A stretch of DNA of 64,000 bases from Limnospira fusiformis SAG 85.79. Lineage in GTDB: Bacteria > Cyanobacteriota > Cyanobacteriia > Cyanobacteriales > Microcoleaceae. Position 1 is the stretch's first letter. The number at the start of each line of letters is the position of its first letter. Made by a program: the position numbers and the translations under genes. A model generated the notes under the pieces. It worked only from the letters and a program-made list of their open reading frames with translations, was not told the origin of the DNA and made no database searches. Where the stretch lies: NCBI RefSeq assembly GCF_012516315.1, contig NZ_CP051185.1:3911363-3975362 (forward strand). Direction: 5' to 3'. Shown here piece after piece: positions 47,915-58,379 of this stretch.

Positions 47915-48208
47915 ATGAATAATAAAAACTCGGGGCGCTTGGTTTGGAATCACTCTACCCACCTTCAGGGCTTGATCCCTGTCTTAGATAGATTAACCAA
48001 GTATCAGGGAATTCATACGATTACCCCGGGAGTAATTACTAGGGCTAAGGCTCATTGTCCGCACATGAAGTTAAGAGTATCTGTTCCTATTCGCGGCGGC
48101 TTTAAGGTCTTGGCTAGGGCGGGAAAAACCGTTCAGGAAGTCTTTTTTGTGACTAGCCTCTCCCAAAGCGAATTAGAAGGAGCGATCGCTAATGCTCTGA
48201 GAAAATGA
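47915..48208 (+). CDS. DUF2103 family protein, probable metal-binding
   Basis: This 97-residue protein has HSTHLQGLIPVLDRL, ITRAKAHCPHMKLRV and RGGFKVLARAGKTVQEV. The family is known as a predicted metal-binding protein of cyanobacteria and archaea; the Cys/His cluster AHCPHM could provide ligands. Confidence 0.8.
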   Translation: MNNKNSGRLVWNHSTHLQGLIPVLDRLTKYQGIHTITPGVITRAKAHCPHMKLRVSVPIRGGFKVLARAGKTVQEVFFVTSLSQSELEGAIANALRK

Positions 48209-48235
48209 CTTAATATCCTAGACTTTCCGGGTAAC

Positions 48236-48269
48236 CGGGTTCCTATCCGAAAAGGAGTCACGGAACCCG
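48236..48269. terminator. bidirectional hairpin terminator
   Basis: CGGGTTCC (48236-48243) pairs with GGAACCCG (48262-48269), with further outer pairing through ACCGGG/CCCGGT-like flanks. It lies between the convergent DUF2103 and MoaD-like genes. No long T-run. Confidence 0.5.
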
Positions 48270-48315
48270 TTACACCCGGTCAAAGTATCAGAAACCAGGT
48301 TTCTCAGTCCTCTCT

Positions 48316-48591
48316 CTAGCCTCCAGCCACAGCCGGAACAATACTCACTTCATCACCATCAGCTAAGGCGGTATTCGTACCATCTAAGAAGCGAATATCC
48401 TCACTGTTGACGTAGAAATTCAAAAAGCGCCTCGGTTTTCCTTCATCATCACAGAGACTTTTCTTGATACCCGGACAACTAGCTTCCAGGGAATCAATTA
48501 GTTCCATAATGTTCGTCCCCTCGCACTCAAGGGTAGCTTGGTTGTTAGTGAACTTTTGCAGGGGAGTGGGAATTAAAACTTTAACAGCCAT
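48316..48591 (-). CDS. MoaD/ThiS-family sulfur carrier-like protein
   Basis: This 91-residue beta-grasp protein ends in the diagnostic Gly-Gly (VPAVAGG), needed for adenylation and thiocarboxylation. It follows thrC with 90 bp between. Linkage to threonine synthase rather than to molybdopterin genes is seen in several cyanobacteria as I recall; the partner sulfur pathway (cysteine or another sulfur amino acid) is not known from this sequence. Confidence 0.88.
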   Translation of the reverse strand: MAVKVLIPTPLQKFTNNQATLECEGTNIMELIDSLEASCPGIKKSLCDDEGKPRRFLNFYVNSEDIRFLDGTNTALADGDEVSIVPAVAGG

Positions 48592-48681
48592 TGTTGATTA
48601 ATTGGATAGAAAATTGCCGTCAAAAGGAGAAGGCTTGCACCTTCCCCCAAGATTTCACATCTTACCCGATTTTGGCTAATC

Positions 48682-49992
48682 TTAAACCAAAACCTGTTGC
48701 CATTCTAAGCGATCGAGAGTCCGTGCGCGTTCGATCGCCACTTCAAAGCTATCTAGTTTCGGGTCAATGGTCAGAGGTTCGCCAATGTAGCCGTGAACCG
48801 CCTCCTGAGTTTTTAAGCCATTTCCAGTAATGTAAACAACAGTAGTTTCATCGGGGTCAATTTTACCCGCTTCCACCAGTTTTTTCAACACGGCAATGGT
48901 AGTTCCGCCAGCCGTCTCTGTAAAGATACCTTCAGTTTCCGCCAGTAATTTGATACCCTCGATAATTTCAGCATCATTAACTGACTCCACACTACCGCCA
49001 GACTTTTTGGCTAATTCTACTGCATACACACCATCAGCCGGATTACCAATAGCGATAGATTTAGCGATCGTATTAGGTTTAACTGGCGTAATAAAGTCGC
49101 GATTTTCCTTGAAAGCATGGGCTACAGGAGAGCAACCTTCCGCTTGTGCGCCACTAAAACGCACGGGTTTATCTTCCACTAAACCCACCTTAACAAACTC
49201 TTGGAAACCTTTATGAATCTTGGTATATAACGAACCAGAAGCGATCGGCGCTACTACATGATCTGGCAGTCGCCAACCTAACTGCTCTGCTACTTCAAAA
49301 CCCAGAGTTTTAGAACCTTCCGAATAATAGGGGCGCAGGTTGATATTAACAAAACCCCAACCGTAGGTATTAGCTACTTCTGAACAGAGGCGATTAACTT
49401 GGTCATAATTGCCCCTAACTGCCATCAGAATCGGATTATAAATTAATGTTCCTAACACCTTCCCAGCTTCTAAATCGGAGGGAATAAATACACAACAATC
49501 TAATCCCGCTTTAGCTGCGATCGCCGCCGTAGAATTCGCTAAATTTCCCGTACTCGCACAGGAAACCGTCGAAAAACCTAACTCTCTAGCGCGGCTGAGA
49601 GCCACAGATACCACCCTATCCTTAAAGCTAAGGGTAGGCATATTAACAGCATCATTTTTAATATAAAGATTTTTGAGACCGAGGCGGCGGGCTAACCGTT
49701 CTGACTTCACCAACGGAGTCATCCCAGTTCCCACATCAATAACATTATCTGTAGCTACCGGTAAAAAGTGACGATAACGCCAGATCGAATTTGGGCCAGC
49801 TTCAATAGTTTCGCGAGTTACCAGTTGGCGAAGGTTGTCATAGTTATAGTGAACTTCCAGGGGACCAAAACACACCTCGCAAACGTGCTTGGCTTCCAGA
49901 GCATATTCCGCGCCGCACTCTTTACATTTGAGTTTATCAAAAGTAGCTCCGGCGGTGGGGGTGGTGGTGTGGTTATGGGTTGCCTGGGTCAT
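48682..49992 (-). CDS. thrC: threonine synthase ThrC
   Basis: This PLP enzyme converts O-phosphohomoserine to threonine. The 436-residue protein has an N-terminal zinc-ribbon-like element (CKECGAEY...CEVCFGPLE) found in many threonine synthases. The PLP lysine lies in TLSFKDRVVSVAL, and the phosphate loop is ASTGNLANST. The C-terminus contains VVYITGNGLKTQEAV. Homoserine dehydrogenase is elsewhere in the window (22194). Confidence 0.96.
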   Translation of the reverse strand: MTQATHNHTTTPTAGATFDKLKCKECGAEYALEAKHVCEVCFGPLEVHYNYDNLRQLVTRETIEAGPNSIWRYRHFLPVATDNVIDVGTGMTPLVKSERLARRLGLKNLYIKNDAVNMPTLSFKDRVVSVALSRARELGFSTVSCASTGNLANSTAAIAAKAGLDCCVFIPSDLEAGKVLGTLIYNPILMAVRGNYDQVNRLCSEVANTYGWGFVNINLRPYYSEGSKTLGFEVAEQLGWRLPDHVVAPIASGSLYTKIHKGFQEFVKVGLVEDKPVRFSGAQAEGCSPVAHAFKENRDFITPVKPNTIAKSIAIGNPADGVYAVELAKKSGGSVESVNDAEIIEGIKLLAETEGIFTETAGGTTIAVLKKLVEAGKIDPDETTVVYITGNGLKTQEAVHGYIGEPLTIDPKLDSFEVAIERARTLDRLEWQQVLV

Positions 49993-50238
49993 GACACTTA
50001 CCTCTGCTTTTTCTGCTGTTCTAACTGTTGGATGAAGACTATCACAGTTGTCAAATTCCCGTCAACCATACCCGACTTTTTTTGTCGGGATTAACAAAAA
50101 TTCCCTTAAATGGGGAGTTTTAGCGGGTACAGTCCGGGGAGCAGGGTAATCCAAATTTGGGGTAAATAATTTCCGCCCTCACGATAGGATTAAGAAAGAT
50201 GACCCAAGTCGTACTTTAAAAGGCATTGAGATTAAGAC
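49993..50238. other. thrC-pepA divergent region
   Basis: This 246-bp region separates the two divergent genes and must contain both promoters. A taggattaagaaag stretch near 50186 resembles a -10/leader area. No operator motif was recognised. Confidence 0.35.
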
Positions 50239-51711
50239 ATGGAATTTAGAGCCACAGATACTAACCGCCTAGACTGGAGTGGAGATGTATTAGCGATAGG
50301 TCTGTTTGAAGGACAAGTCCAACTGAGTGGGGATTTAGCAGAACTCAATCAAAAACTCGGTGGGACCCTACAAGAACTTATCGAAGAATCAGACTTTCAG
50401 GGAAAAGCTGATAGTAGTGCTTCTGGTCGTGTGGGTGGCAATAGTCCCATTCGTAAGGTGGTTTTAGTGGGGTTGGGGTCTGCTGAGGACTACACCCTAG
50501 AAGCTATCCGACGTGGTGCGGCTGCGTCAGGACAGGCGGCGAAAGCACTCAAAGGTAAAACCCTGGGTATCAGTTTCCCGGTGGGTAATGCGTCGGAGAC
50601 GGTGGGGGCTATTGTAGAAGGATTAGAGTTAGTTCTGTATCAGGATAATCGCTTTAAGTCGGAAACTAAGGACAAAGAAATTAAAGTCGAGTCTGTAGAT
50701 CTGCTAGGGTTTCCGGGTACAGAAGCAGCCATTACCCTGGCTCAACAGGTCTGTTCTGGGGTGTTCTTGGCGCGGGAGTTGGTGGCGGCTCCGGCTAATG
50801 AGGTTAACCCCATAACTATGGCAGAATTGGCTAAATCTCTGGCTGCTGAGTATGGGTTGGAACTGGAAATTTTGGAACGGGAAGATTGCGAAAAATTGGG
50901 AATGGGAGCATTTTTAGGGGTGGCTCAAGCCTCGGATTTGCCTCCTAAGTTTATCCATCTCACCTATAAACCCCAGGGAACACCGACCCGGAAACTAGCT
51001 ATTGTGGGTAAGGGTTTGACTTTTGATTCGGGTGGTTTGAACCTGAAACCCACGGGTAGCGGCATCGAAATGATGAAAATGGATATGGCTGGGGCGGCGG
51101 CGACTTTTGGCGCGGCTAAGGCGATCGCCACCTTAAAGCCCACAGTTGAGGTGCATTTTATCAGTGCCGTAACTGAAAACATGATTAGCGGCCGTGCTAT
51201 GCGCCCTGGAGACTTCCTACGCGCTTCTAATGGCAAAACTATTGAAGTCAATAATACGGACGCTGAAGGGCGTTTAACTTTGGCTGATGCTTTGGTGTTT
51301 GCTGACCGCCTAGGGGTTGATGCTATAGTGGATTTAGCAACTCTCACCGGAGCCTGTATCATTGCCTTGGGAGATGATATCGCTGGGTTATGGAGTCCTG
51401 ATGATCAACTGGCGCAACAGTTACAATCTGCTTCCCAAAAAGCTGGGGAAAAATTCTGGCGGATGCCAATTGAGGAAAGATATTTTGAAGGACTCAAGGC
51501 TATTCATGCTGACATGAAAAACACGGGACCTCGGGCGGCGGGTTCGATTACGGCTACTCTGTTCCTGAAACAGTTTGTTAAGGATACCCCTTGGGCTCAT
51601 TTGGATATTGCTGGCCCAGTTTGGACAGATAAGGATAAGGGCTATAATAAAACTGGTGCGACCGGATTCCCTGTCCGAACCCTGGTGAATTGGGTTCTGG
51701 CTAATTCCTAA
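50239..51711 (+). CDS. pepA: cytosol (leucyl) aminopeptidase PepA
   Basis: This M17 metallo-aminopeptidase has 490 residues. The family signature [14 protein letters not shown] is intact, as is [14 protein letters not shown] with metal ligands, and [14 protein letters not shown]. It releases N-terminal residues from peptides in the cytosol as a hexamer. Confidence 0.97.
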   Translation: MEFRATDTNRLDWSGDVLAIGLFEGQVQLSGDLAELNQKLGGTLQELIEESDFQGKADSSASGRVGGNSPIRKVVLVGLGSAEDYTLEAIRRGAAASGQAAKALKGKTLGISFPVGNASETVGAIVEGLELVLYQDNRFKSETKDKEIKVESVDLLGFPGTEAAITLAQQVCSGVFLARELVAAPANEVNPITMAELAKSLAAEYGLELEILEREDCEKLGMGAFLGVAQASDLPPKFIHLTYKPQGTPTRKLAIVGKGLTFDSGGLNLKPTGSGIEMMKMDMAGAAATFGAAKAIATLKPTVEVHFISAVTENMISGRAMRPGDFLRASNGKTIEVNNTDAEGRLTLADALVFADRLGVDAIVDLATLTGACIIALGDDIAGLWSPDDQLAQQLQSASQKAGEKFWRMPIEERYFEGLKAIHADMKNTGPRAAGSITATLFLKQFVKDTPWAHLDIAGPVWTDKDKGYNKTGATGFPVRTLVNWVLANS

Positions 51712-52070
51712 CCAGGATGGCAATTCCCCTATGCAGTTCGGAGGCGATCGCCTGGGGGATTGCTCCCATTTTGCACCTTTTCTGGTTATGGCAATCAATG
51801 CTCCATTTCCCCGCCAACCGCCAACCCCTTGGTTGGTGACTAAATGCCTCCCATTCCGGTATCTTCTGGAATCCGGTTGTATTAACTTTCACCTATTATC
51901 ACCATTACTATAGACATCTCAATATTTGGCAACTAATTTGCTAGGTTAATTATGCTTTTCAATGGGGATAACCACCGAATTATGGGTGCTTATAGATAGG
52001 TTTTCCCCTAGTGGACAAATATCTGCTCTCTCTGTTGACGGGAAGCGAACCCCAAAAAATAATTTAACAA
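51712..52070. other. non-coding stretch between pepA and the histidine kinase
   Basis: This 359-bp stretch holds short frames that lack conservation-like features. The only structure noticed is a CCAACC/GGTTGG hairpin (about 51822-51838, ccaaccccttggttgg), possibly terminating pepA. The downstream 100 bp is A/T-rich and presumably promoter. Confidence 0.4.
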
Positions 52071-54773
52071 ATGCTAGAATTGTTGGTATATGTTTTTACC
52101 CAATTATTAACCTTTGAGCCTCATATAATGCTCAGGGGGTATAGCTTTTCGCCAGAATCACTATCAAACTGGCTACATTTGTGGTTAACTGCTGCGATCG
52201 CATTGGTTAGTTACTTGTCAGCAGGTATGCTCAACAATAGCTTATCAATCTATGGCGATCGCTGTAAATTCTCAACCCCAAATCAACCCTTTTGGCGCGG
52301 CGGTGGTAATTTCATCGGTAACTCGGGGTTACTCAGCTTGGGGTTAGTCATGGCGGGGAATTTTCAAATACTTGACACAGAAATTGTCTGGTATCCCGTC
52401 GGGGGAATATTTGTGATAACTATCTTAGCCATTTTAGGATTACTCGCTACCAACTTAATATTCTTTTGGCTGTGGTGGTTTCAGATACCTATGTTGGGGT
52501 TTATCCGCCGCCAGAATTTGACATCTAGCCTAGATAATTCAGCCGCCAATAACTCCCCCAACTCAGGAAATCCCAATCCATTAACTATCAAAGTAAACGC
52601 CAAGATCAATAACTGGTCTGCGGAAGATACCATATCCCTGACACAATTTTCTATTGATAAAGCCGCCGATGCGATTTTTTGGATTGGAATAGAAGGAGAA
52701 ATTATTTATGTGAATGAGTCAGCTTCTCGCCTGTTGGGTTACTCCCCTAGCGAATTATTGTTATTGACGATTCATGATATTAACCCGGATTTTCCGCGAG
52801 ATTCTTGGCATTTACATTGGCAAATCCTGCGCCGCTGTGGGTCTTTAAAAATTGAGGCTCGCTATCGGACTAAACATAATCGCCTCATTCCCGTGGAAAT
52901 GATGATTAATCATCTGAACTTTAAAGGTCAGGAATATCAATGTGTGTTTATCCGAGATATTAGCGATCGCAAACAAGTTGAGAGAATGCTGCGGGAACGT
53001 CAGGGAGAATTTCGCACCCTGGTTTCTAATATTCCCGGTGCAGTTTATCGCTCTAATTTAGACATTGATCGCACCATGACCTTTATGAGTCCGGGGGTGG
53101 AATCTATTACTGGTTATAGCCCTAATGATTTGATTTTAAACCGAACTATCAGCTTTGCAAGTCTGATTCATCCTGATGACCAACAAACAGTTATAGACGC
53201 GATTCAAATATCCGTAGAAAAACGCCATCCCTATATTTTAGAGTATCGGTTACGGCGAGCCAATGGTTCCGAACGATGGGTTTATGATAAGGGTCAAGGT
53301 ATCTTTGATGATGACCAACAAGTTTTATGTTTGGCGGGGGCAATTTTTGATATTACTAAACAAAAACAAGCCTCGGAAGCTCTGCGGATTAATGAGGAGA
53401 GGTTACAATTAGCATTAACTGGAACTAATCAGGGTTTATGGGATTGGAATTTAGGCACTGATGAGGTCTATTTTAGCCCTCAATGCCGACAAATGCTGGG
53501 TTATGATATGAAGCACATCAACAACCATCCTCGGTCTTGGTTGAAGCTGGTGCATCCTGAAGACCGCCATCAGGTGATTTATTGCTTAAAACAACACTGG
53601 CAAAATCACACGCATTTTTGTGAGGTTGAACACCGGATGTTTACCAATAATGGGGGTTGGAAATGGGTGCTTAATCATGGTCAAGTGGTGAGTCGAGATG
53701 AGCAAGGTAAACCCCTACGCATGACCGGGACAGTTAGGGATATTAGCGATCGCAAACAGGCTGAAGATGCTTTGCGACAGTCGGAAGCTAGGGAACGCGC
53801 CAGAGCATTACAGTTGGAACTAACCCTTAAACAACTCCGACAGGCTCAAGCACAATTAATTCAAAATGAAAAACTTTCCAGTCTGGGTCAAATGGTCGCA
53901 GGAATTGCCCATGAAATTAATAACCCAGTTACTTTTATTTATGGTAATATTAGCTATGCGGGTCAATATGTACAAGACTTGTTGGCACTGATTGAATTAT
54001 ATCAGCGATATTATCCACAGCCAGTGGCGGAAATTCGCGATCGCATTGAGGAAGTCGAACTAGGTTTTATTGTATACGATTTACCCCGCATTTTAGATTC
54101 AATGGAAGTCGGCGCAAATCGGATTCGACAGATTGTTTTGTCTCTGCGGAATTTTGCGAGACTTGATGAGTCGGAAATGAAACCCGTCAATATTCATGAT
54201 GGGATTGAGAGTACATTATTAATCCTGCAACATCGACTCAAAGGACGACTTCCCACCTTAGAAAAACATGAGTTTCCCGAAATTAAAGTCATTCGTAATT
54301 ATGGATACTTACCCAAAGTAGAATGTTATGCGGGTCAACTGAATCAGGTATTTTTGAGTATTTTAAGTAATGCAATTGATGCGATTTTGGAAGTAGAAAA
54401 ACTCGAAAATGGCTTGGTTGACTTCGAGCCAACTATTCAGATTACCACTGAATTAATTAACTCGGATTGGGTGTCAATTAAAATTTCTGATAATGGTTTG
54501 GGTATGGAAGAAGATGTGCGAAAACGATTATTTGAGCCATTTTTTACCACTAAACCTGTGGGTCATGGTACCGGCTTAGGATTAGCCATGAGTTATCAAA
54601 TTGTGGCTAAACATGGGGGAAATTTAACCTGTAAGTCGGTACTAACTAAGGGGTCAGAATTTGCGATCGAAATTCCCCGGCGACCTTCTGTATTAAGCAA
54701 AACCGGACGATATTATCTCCCAAGTGAACAGTATTCTAAGATGGAAAATGAACGAGATTCTCTTCAGAGTTGA
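52071..54773 (+). CDS. membrane-anchored multi-PAS sensor histidine kinase
   Basis: This 900-residue kinase has three or four hydrophobic spans in residues 1-140 and then three PAS domains (about 190-310 with VNESASRLLGYSPSELL; 325-440 with SNIPGAVYRSNLD; 445-565 with GLWDWNLGTDEVYFSP). HisKA contains the phospho-acceptor His in AGIAHEINNPVTFIYGN (about H614). The HATPase carries SDNGLGMEED and FTTKPVGHGTGLGLAMS. No receiver domain or adjacent response regulator is seen, so its partner is elsewhere. The last 38 bp overlap the convergent 54736 gene. Confidence 0.93.
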   Translation: MLELLVYVFTQLLTFEPHIMLRGYSFSPESLSNWLHLWLTAAIALVSYLSAGMLNNSLSIYGDRCKFSTPNQPFWRGGGNFIGNSGLLSLGLVMAGNFQILDTEIVWYPVGGIFVITILAILGLLATNLIFFWLWWFQIPMLGFIRRQNLTSSLDNSAANNSPNSGNPNPLTIKVNAKINNWSAEDTISLTQFSIDKAADAIFWIGIEGEIIYVNESASRLLGYSPSELLLLTIHDINPDFPRDSWHLHWQILRRCGSLKIEARYRTKHNRLIPVEMMINHLNFKGQEYQCVFIRDISDRKQVERMLRERQGEFRTLVSNIPGAVYRSNLDIDRTMTFMSPGVESITGYSPNDLILNRTISFASLIHPDDQQTVIDAIQISVEKRHPYILEYRLRRANGSERWVYDKGQGIFDDDQQVLCLAGAIFDITKQKQASEALRINEERLQLALTGTNQGLWDWNLGTDEVYFSPQCRQMLGYDMKHINNHPRSWLKLVHPEDRHQVIYCLKQHWQNHTHFCEVEHRMFTNNGGWKWVLNHGQVVSRDEQGKPLRMTGTVRDISDRKQAEDALRQSEARERARALQLELTLKQLRQAQAQLIQNEKLSSLGQMVAGIAHEINNPVTFIYGNISYAGQYVQDLLALIELYQRYYPQPVAEIRDRIEEVELGFIVYDLPRILDSMEVGANRIRQIVLSLRNFARLDESEMKPVNIHDGIESTLLILQHRLKGRLPTLEKHEFPEIKVIRNYGYLPKVECYAGQLNQVFLSILSNAIDAILEVEKLENGLVDFEPTIQITTELINSDWVSIKISDNGLGMEEDVRKRLFEPFFTTKPVGHGTGLGLAMSYQIVAKHGGNLTCKSVLTKGSEFAIEIPRRPSVLSKTGRYYLPSEQYSKMENERDSLQS

Positions 54774-55707
54774 GGAGAGCCAAATTAACTATAGCATCCC
54801 CTTGATTAACTAAGGGATTTTGCTGATTTCCGATAACTAACCCATCAGCAGGAGCCCTGACTTTGACGCTGGTATCACCAAAAGCATCAGATATAACACC
54901 TAGGAGTTGGCGCTTATATACCCGTTCCCCCAACTCAATAGATAGTTGTAATATCCCACTACGAGAAGCACGCACCCATTGAGTATTTTGCACTTCTATA
55001 GGTTCCAGGGGAAAGTTATCAAATTGGAAGTCATACATATCTAAGGTTTCCATCACCCGTAGGATACCTTGAACGCCAATATAAATAGCATGGGAATTAA
55101 ATCGTAGCGCCTCCCCTCCTTCATATAGAAGAACCGGAATCCCTTTTTGAGTGGCGGCTTGGCGGAGGGAACCATCCCTAAGTTGGGAGTGAATAATCAC
55201 AGAAGTTCCAAAAGCGCGCGCACATTGGTAGGTAACAGGATCATCTAAGTTGGCTCTAATTTGTGGTAAATTTTTACGGTGACCTGATGCTGTATGTAGG
55301 TCAATTCCATGGGTGGAGTGATTGACAATTTCTTGGACGAATAAATGAGCTATACGGGAGGCGAGGCTTCCTCTTTTGGAACCCGGAAATGAGCGGTTTA
55401 AGTCTCGGCGATCTGGTAAATATCGAGATTGTTCGATAAATCCAAAGACATTGACAATGGGAACAGCAATTACGGTCCCCCGCAAACGCTTGGGGGAAAT
55501 TTTTTGCAAGACTTGATGAATGATTTCAACGCCATTAATTTCGTCGCCGTGAATAGCGGCACTCACCCAGAGTATGGGTCCCTCTGTATAGCCATTGATG
55601 ACGATAACGGGTAGGGATAGCATAGTTTGAGTGGGAAGGCGAGCCACGGGGATTTCGATGCGCTTAGTGCGTGCGGGGGGAATTGGGGTGCGGCAAATTT
55701 CAAGCAT
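54736..55707 (-). CDS. succinylglutamate desuccinylase/aspartoacylase family zinc hydrolase
   Basis: This 323-residue M14-like deacylase contains SAAIHGDEINGVEII with the zinc-binding HxxE pattern, RRDLNRSFPGSKRGS and HGIDLHTASGHRKN. The C-terminal beta domain includes VKVRAPADGLVIGNQQNPLV. The substrate is probably an N-acyl amino acid, not identifiable here. Its 3' end overlaps the histidine kinase gene. Confidence 0.88.
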   Translation of the reverse strand: MLEICRTPIPPARTKRIEIPVARLPTQTMLSLPVIVINGYTEGPILWVSAAIHGDEINGVEIIHQVLQKISPKRLRGTVIAVPIVNVFGFIEQSRYLPDRRDLNRSFPGSKRGSLASRIAHLFVQEIVNHSTHGIDLHTASGHRKNLPQIRANLDDPVTYQCARAFGTSVIIHSQLRDGSLRQAATQKGIPVLLYEGGEALRFNSHAIYIGVQGILRVMETLDMYDFQFDNFPLEPIEVQNTQWVRASRSGILQLSIELGERVYKRQLLGVISDAFGDTSVKVRAPADGLVIGNQQNPLVNQGDAIVNLALLNSEENLVHFPS

Positions 55708-55786
55708 TAATGGACGATCGCTGCTCAGAAAGCGGAAGTATAAGAATAGAGTTATGACATGATTATAGCAGATAATAGCTCATCGA

Positions 55787-56341
55787 TTACTGAGTTTTTT
55801 TACTCTGGAGATATTCCCAGGCTAAAAAGATAGCAGCAATGGTTCCGGCTACTTGAATCTTTTGGGTGGCGATCGCATCTATAACTTCAGCCAATGGTAT
55901 CAGAACCACTTGGATATCTTCGGTGGGGTCCAGTTGGGTCTGGTGCTGCAGTTGCACATTTTCCGCCAAAAATAGGTGAATAGAATTAGTGTCCTTGACG
56001 GGATTATCGTATAGGGTAGCTAGGGGAATTAAAGAGCAGGCGACATAACCTGTTTCTTCCCTAAGTTCCCGTAAGGCGGCGACGGTGGGGGTTTCGGTAG
56101 CCGGGTCAAAACCGCCAGCGGGGAGTTCTAATAAAATCTGCTCGACTCCATGTCGGTATTGGCGAACAAAAATCACCTGCTGGTCTTCGGTGACAGCAAA
56201 AACTAAGGCGACATCAGGCCGAATATTGATAAAAAAATCATCTATAATATTCCCATCGGGAAGGGCGATCGCATCTTGGCGCACCCGACACCAAGGATGA
56301 TCTATGATCATTTGCGATCGCAATCTTTGCCACTTTTGCAT
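55787..56341 (-). CDS. NUDIX hydrolase (ADP-ribose pyrophosphatase-like)
   Basis: This 184-residue protein has the complete Nudix box G-X5-E-X7-R-E-L-X-E-E-X-G (GGFDPATE...RELREETGY). Its length and the preceding VFVRQYRHGVEQILLELPAG resemble ADP-ribose pyrophosphatases (NudF-like). Confidence 0.9.
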   Translation of the reverse strand: MQKWQRLRSQMIIDHPWCRVRQDAIALPDGNIIDDFFINIRPDVALVFAVTEDQQVIFVRQYRHGVEQILLELPAGGFDPATETPTVAALRELREETGYVACSLIPLATLYDNPVKDTNSIHLFLAENVQLQHQTQLDPTEDIQVVLIPLAEVIDAIATQKIQVAGTIAAIFLAWEYLQSKKTQ

Positions 56342-56445
56342 GAGTTTCCAAATCTAGGAGTTTAGGGTTGCATTCTAACTAAAAACATGATACGAACTCC
56401 AGAGATGAGCTATAGTAGCAATCATCTCAGAAAACTTTTTTTGAT

Positions 56446-57831
56446 GTGGCGATCATGCAAAACAAGTATAGACCGTTTCCAGTGTCACTTGGTTTTTCCA
56501 GTGCCGCGCCAACCCAACCACTCCCAACCGGGAAATTGACACGGCGGCGGTTCCCTAGTCTTTTCAAATTAGGTCTAACTACAGCGATCGCCACTTTGAT
56601 AGTAGGTACAGAGGCGATCGTCAACACAGTTTTAGCCGTTACCGTTCCCCAGTGGACCCTCAACCCCAATAACGGAACCGTTCAAGTCCAACTACCAGAA
56701 GGAGTTAGACCCCGACTAGCCGTAGTCCAACAACCCAGCCGCATTATTATCGACCTACCAGATACAGATTTAGGTGTTAATGTCACCGAACTCTACGAGT
56801 CCGGCTTAGTGCGTCGGGTCAGCGTTAGCCAACTTGAACCCACCCTAGCGCGAATGACAGTTGATTTCGCTCCTGGCTTCATTCTTGATGACAAAGAAAT
56901 TCAACTCAGACGAGTTGGCGTAGAAAATCAGTGGGTATTGCGTCCCGTTTTGTTAGCCCGTCGTCAACCCCCCGCAGAAAATAACTTAACCACAACCCCC
57001 ATAACTCAGTCTCCCACATCCGCCAATATTTCCCCCCAATTAACCCCCCAACCACGCCCCATCAGCGCCTTACCCAATCCTCAACCCCAACCTTTCCCAG
57101 ATGTTGAATTTCTGCGAGTCCCCCTAAATCGCCCCACCCAAACCAGCTTGGTGAGACCAGAGCCACTTGCTCAACAAGTCGGAACTCAAATTCTCCCCAT
57201 GTCTAACACAACTGCAGCTATCCCCTTTGGTCAACCTCTACCCACAGAATTACCACCACCTAGCCAAGGTTTTCGACCCGTACCAGAACCCCAACGCCCC
57301 GACCGTCGTATTTTATTACCCGTCGGTACAACTGTGACTCTCCAATATCCTGGAATTGACGATGTGCGCCTAAAATCCCAATTCAACCGCCAAGATGTTT
57401 TACTTTTGCAAGGGGGAATTGTAGACGCAGCAGGTAATTTTGTCGTACCTCCAGATACCCCTGTCGTCGGAAGGTTTGAAACCACTAATCAGGGAACCCG
57501 TTTTGTCGCCCAAGCCATTAACCTGGAAGGTCGTAGCATTCCCTTTGTGGCTGAATCAACTTGGATTCCAGGTGCGAGACCAATTAAGCCGGAAAATGTG
57601 GCTATTGGGTCAGGAGTTGGCGGTTTGGGAGGATTACTCGTTAGTGGTTTTGATGGATTGGGATTCCTAGCTGGGGCTGTGGGAGGGGCTGTTGTTGGCG
57701 CTATTAGTTCCCCTCAACAGCATATTCTTGAACCGGGTCAGGTTGTCCAAGTCCGATTGGTTCAGGAATTAGCCCAAAATGACTTTTTGCTAGGAATCAC
57801 CCCAGCTTTACCAACTAGCCCACGATTTTAA
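56446..57831 (+). CDS. AMIN-domain cell-envelope protein
   Basis: This 461-residue protein has an N-terminal basic region and hydrophobic signal/anchor (LGLTTAIATLIVGTEAIVNT). An AMIN domain follows (about 65-165; PRLAVVQQPSRIIIDLPDTD), which targets septal peptidoglycan in other proteins. A Pro/Gln-rich linker leads to a C-terminal beta domain and a Gly-rich hydrophobic stretch (VGGLGGLLVSGFDGLGFLAG). No amidase domain is present. GTG 56446 or ATG 56455 could start it. Confidence 0.85.
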   Translation: MAIMQNKYRPFPVSLGFSSAAPTQPLPTGKLTRRRFPSLFKLGLTTAIATLIVGTEAIVNTVLAVTVPQWTLNPNNGTVQVQLPEGVRPRLAVVQQPSRIIIDLPDTDLGVNVTELYESGLVRRVSVSQLEPTLARMTVDFAPGFILDDKEIQLRRVGVENQWVLRPVLLARRQPPAENNLTTTPITQSPTSANISPQLTPQPRPISALPNPQPQPFPDVEFLRVPLNRPTQTSLVRPEPLAQQVGTQILPMSNTTAAIPFGQPLPTELPPPSQGFRPVPEPQRPDRRILLPVGTTVTLQYPGIDDVRLKSQFNRQDVLLLQGGIVDAAGNFVVPPDTPVVGRFETTNQGTRFVAQAINLEGRSIPFVAESTWIPGARPIKPENVAIGSGVGGLGGLLVSGFDGLGFLAGAVGGAVVGAISSPQQHILEPGQVVQVRLVQELAQNDFLLGITPALPTSPRF

Positions 57832-57837
57832 AGGGTT

Positions 57838-58356
57838 TTAAAAGCGATCGGACTCCGGTCTAGGACGGTTCGGGATGAGACCTGATTGATTCAGAAAATC
57901 GTTCTGGGCGCTATTGTTTTGGTAAATACAGCTTACCTCTGCATCATCGTTCAGGTCTCCCGTATAGCCAAAGGTGTTCATCCGGTGTTTACAGTCTCTT
58001 TCCTCTTCCACGGTGATCAGGTTCCGCTGTCTCAGTAGAGCCCAGTTACTGGTCCGCAAAACGCATCCCGGTTGCATCCGAGGTTGAGCGACGAAAACAC
58101 TAAACGGGTTCAGGGTCACAAATACCCGTAAATCTGTCACCATGGCACTGGCTCCGAATTTAACACAGATTTCTGGGTTGGGAGCGCTGCGATCAATGAA
58201 TTCGCTGGATGCTACATTCTGGGGGGTTAGGGTGGCGGTGGAACTTATCGCCATACCTATACCAATTCCCAACACCAGAACGCCTGCTATCACTGCCATC
58301 GCGGTATAGTTAAAGGCGGAAGCTATGGGAGATGTGGGCTTAGTTCTACGTTTCAT
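57838..58356 (-). CDS. DUF3172 cyanobacterial protein
   Basis: From ATG 58356 this encodes 172 residues: one membrane span (MAVIAGVLVLGIGIGMAISS), then SSEFIDRSAPNPEICVKFGA, FVTLNPFSVFVAQPRMQPGC and CKHRMNTFGYTGDL, matching DUF3172. A TTG eight codons upstream is possible but is in the flank of the IS element. Function is unknown. It is convergent with the AMIN-domain gene. Confidence 0.85.
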   Translation of the reverse strand: MKRRTKPTSPIASAFNYTAMAVIAGVLVLGIGIGMAISSTATLTPQNVASSEFIDRSAPNPEICVKFGASAMVTDLRVFVTLNPFSVFVAQPRMQPGCVLRTSNWALLRQRNLITVEEERDCKHRMNTFGYTGDLNDDAEVSCIYQNNSAQNDFLNQSGLIPNRPRPESDRF

Positions 58357-58379
58357 GAGCTTTTGGAATACCGTGATCA

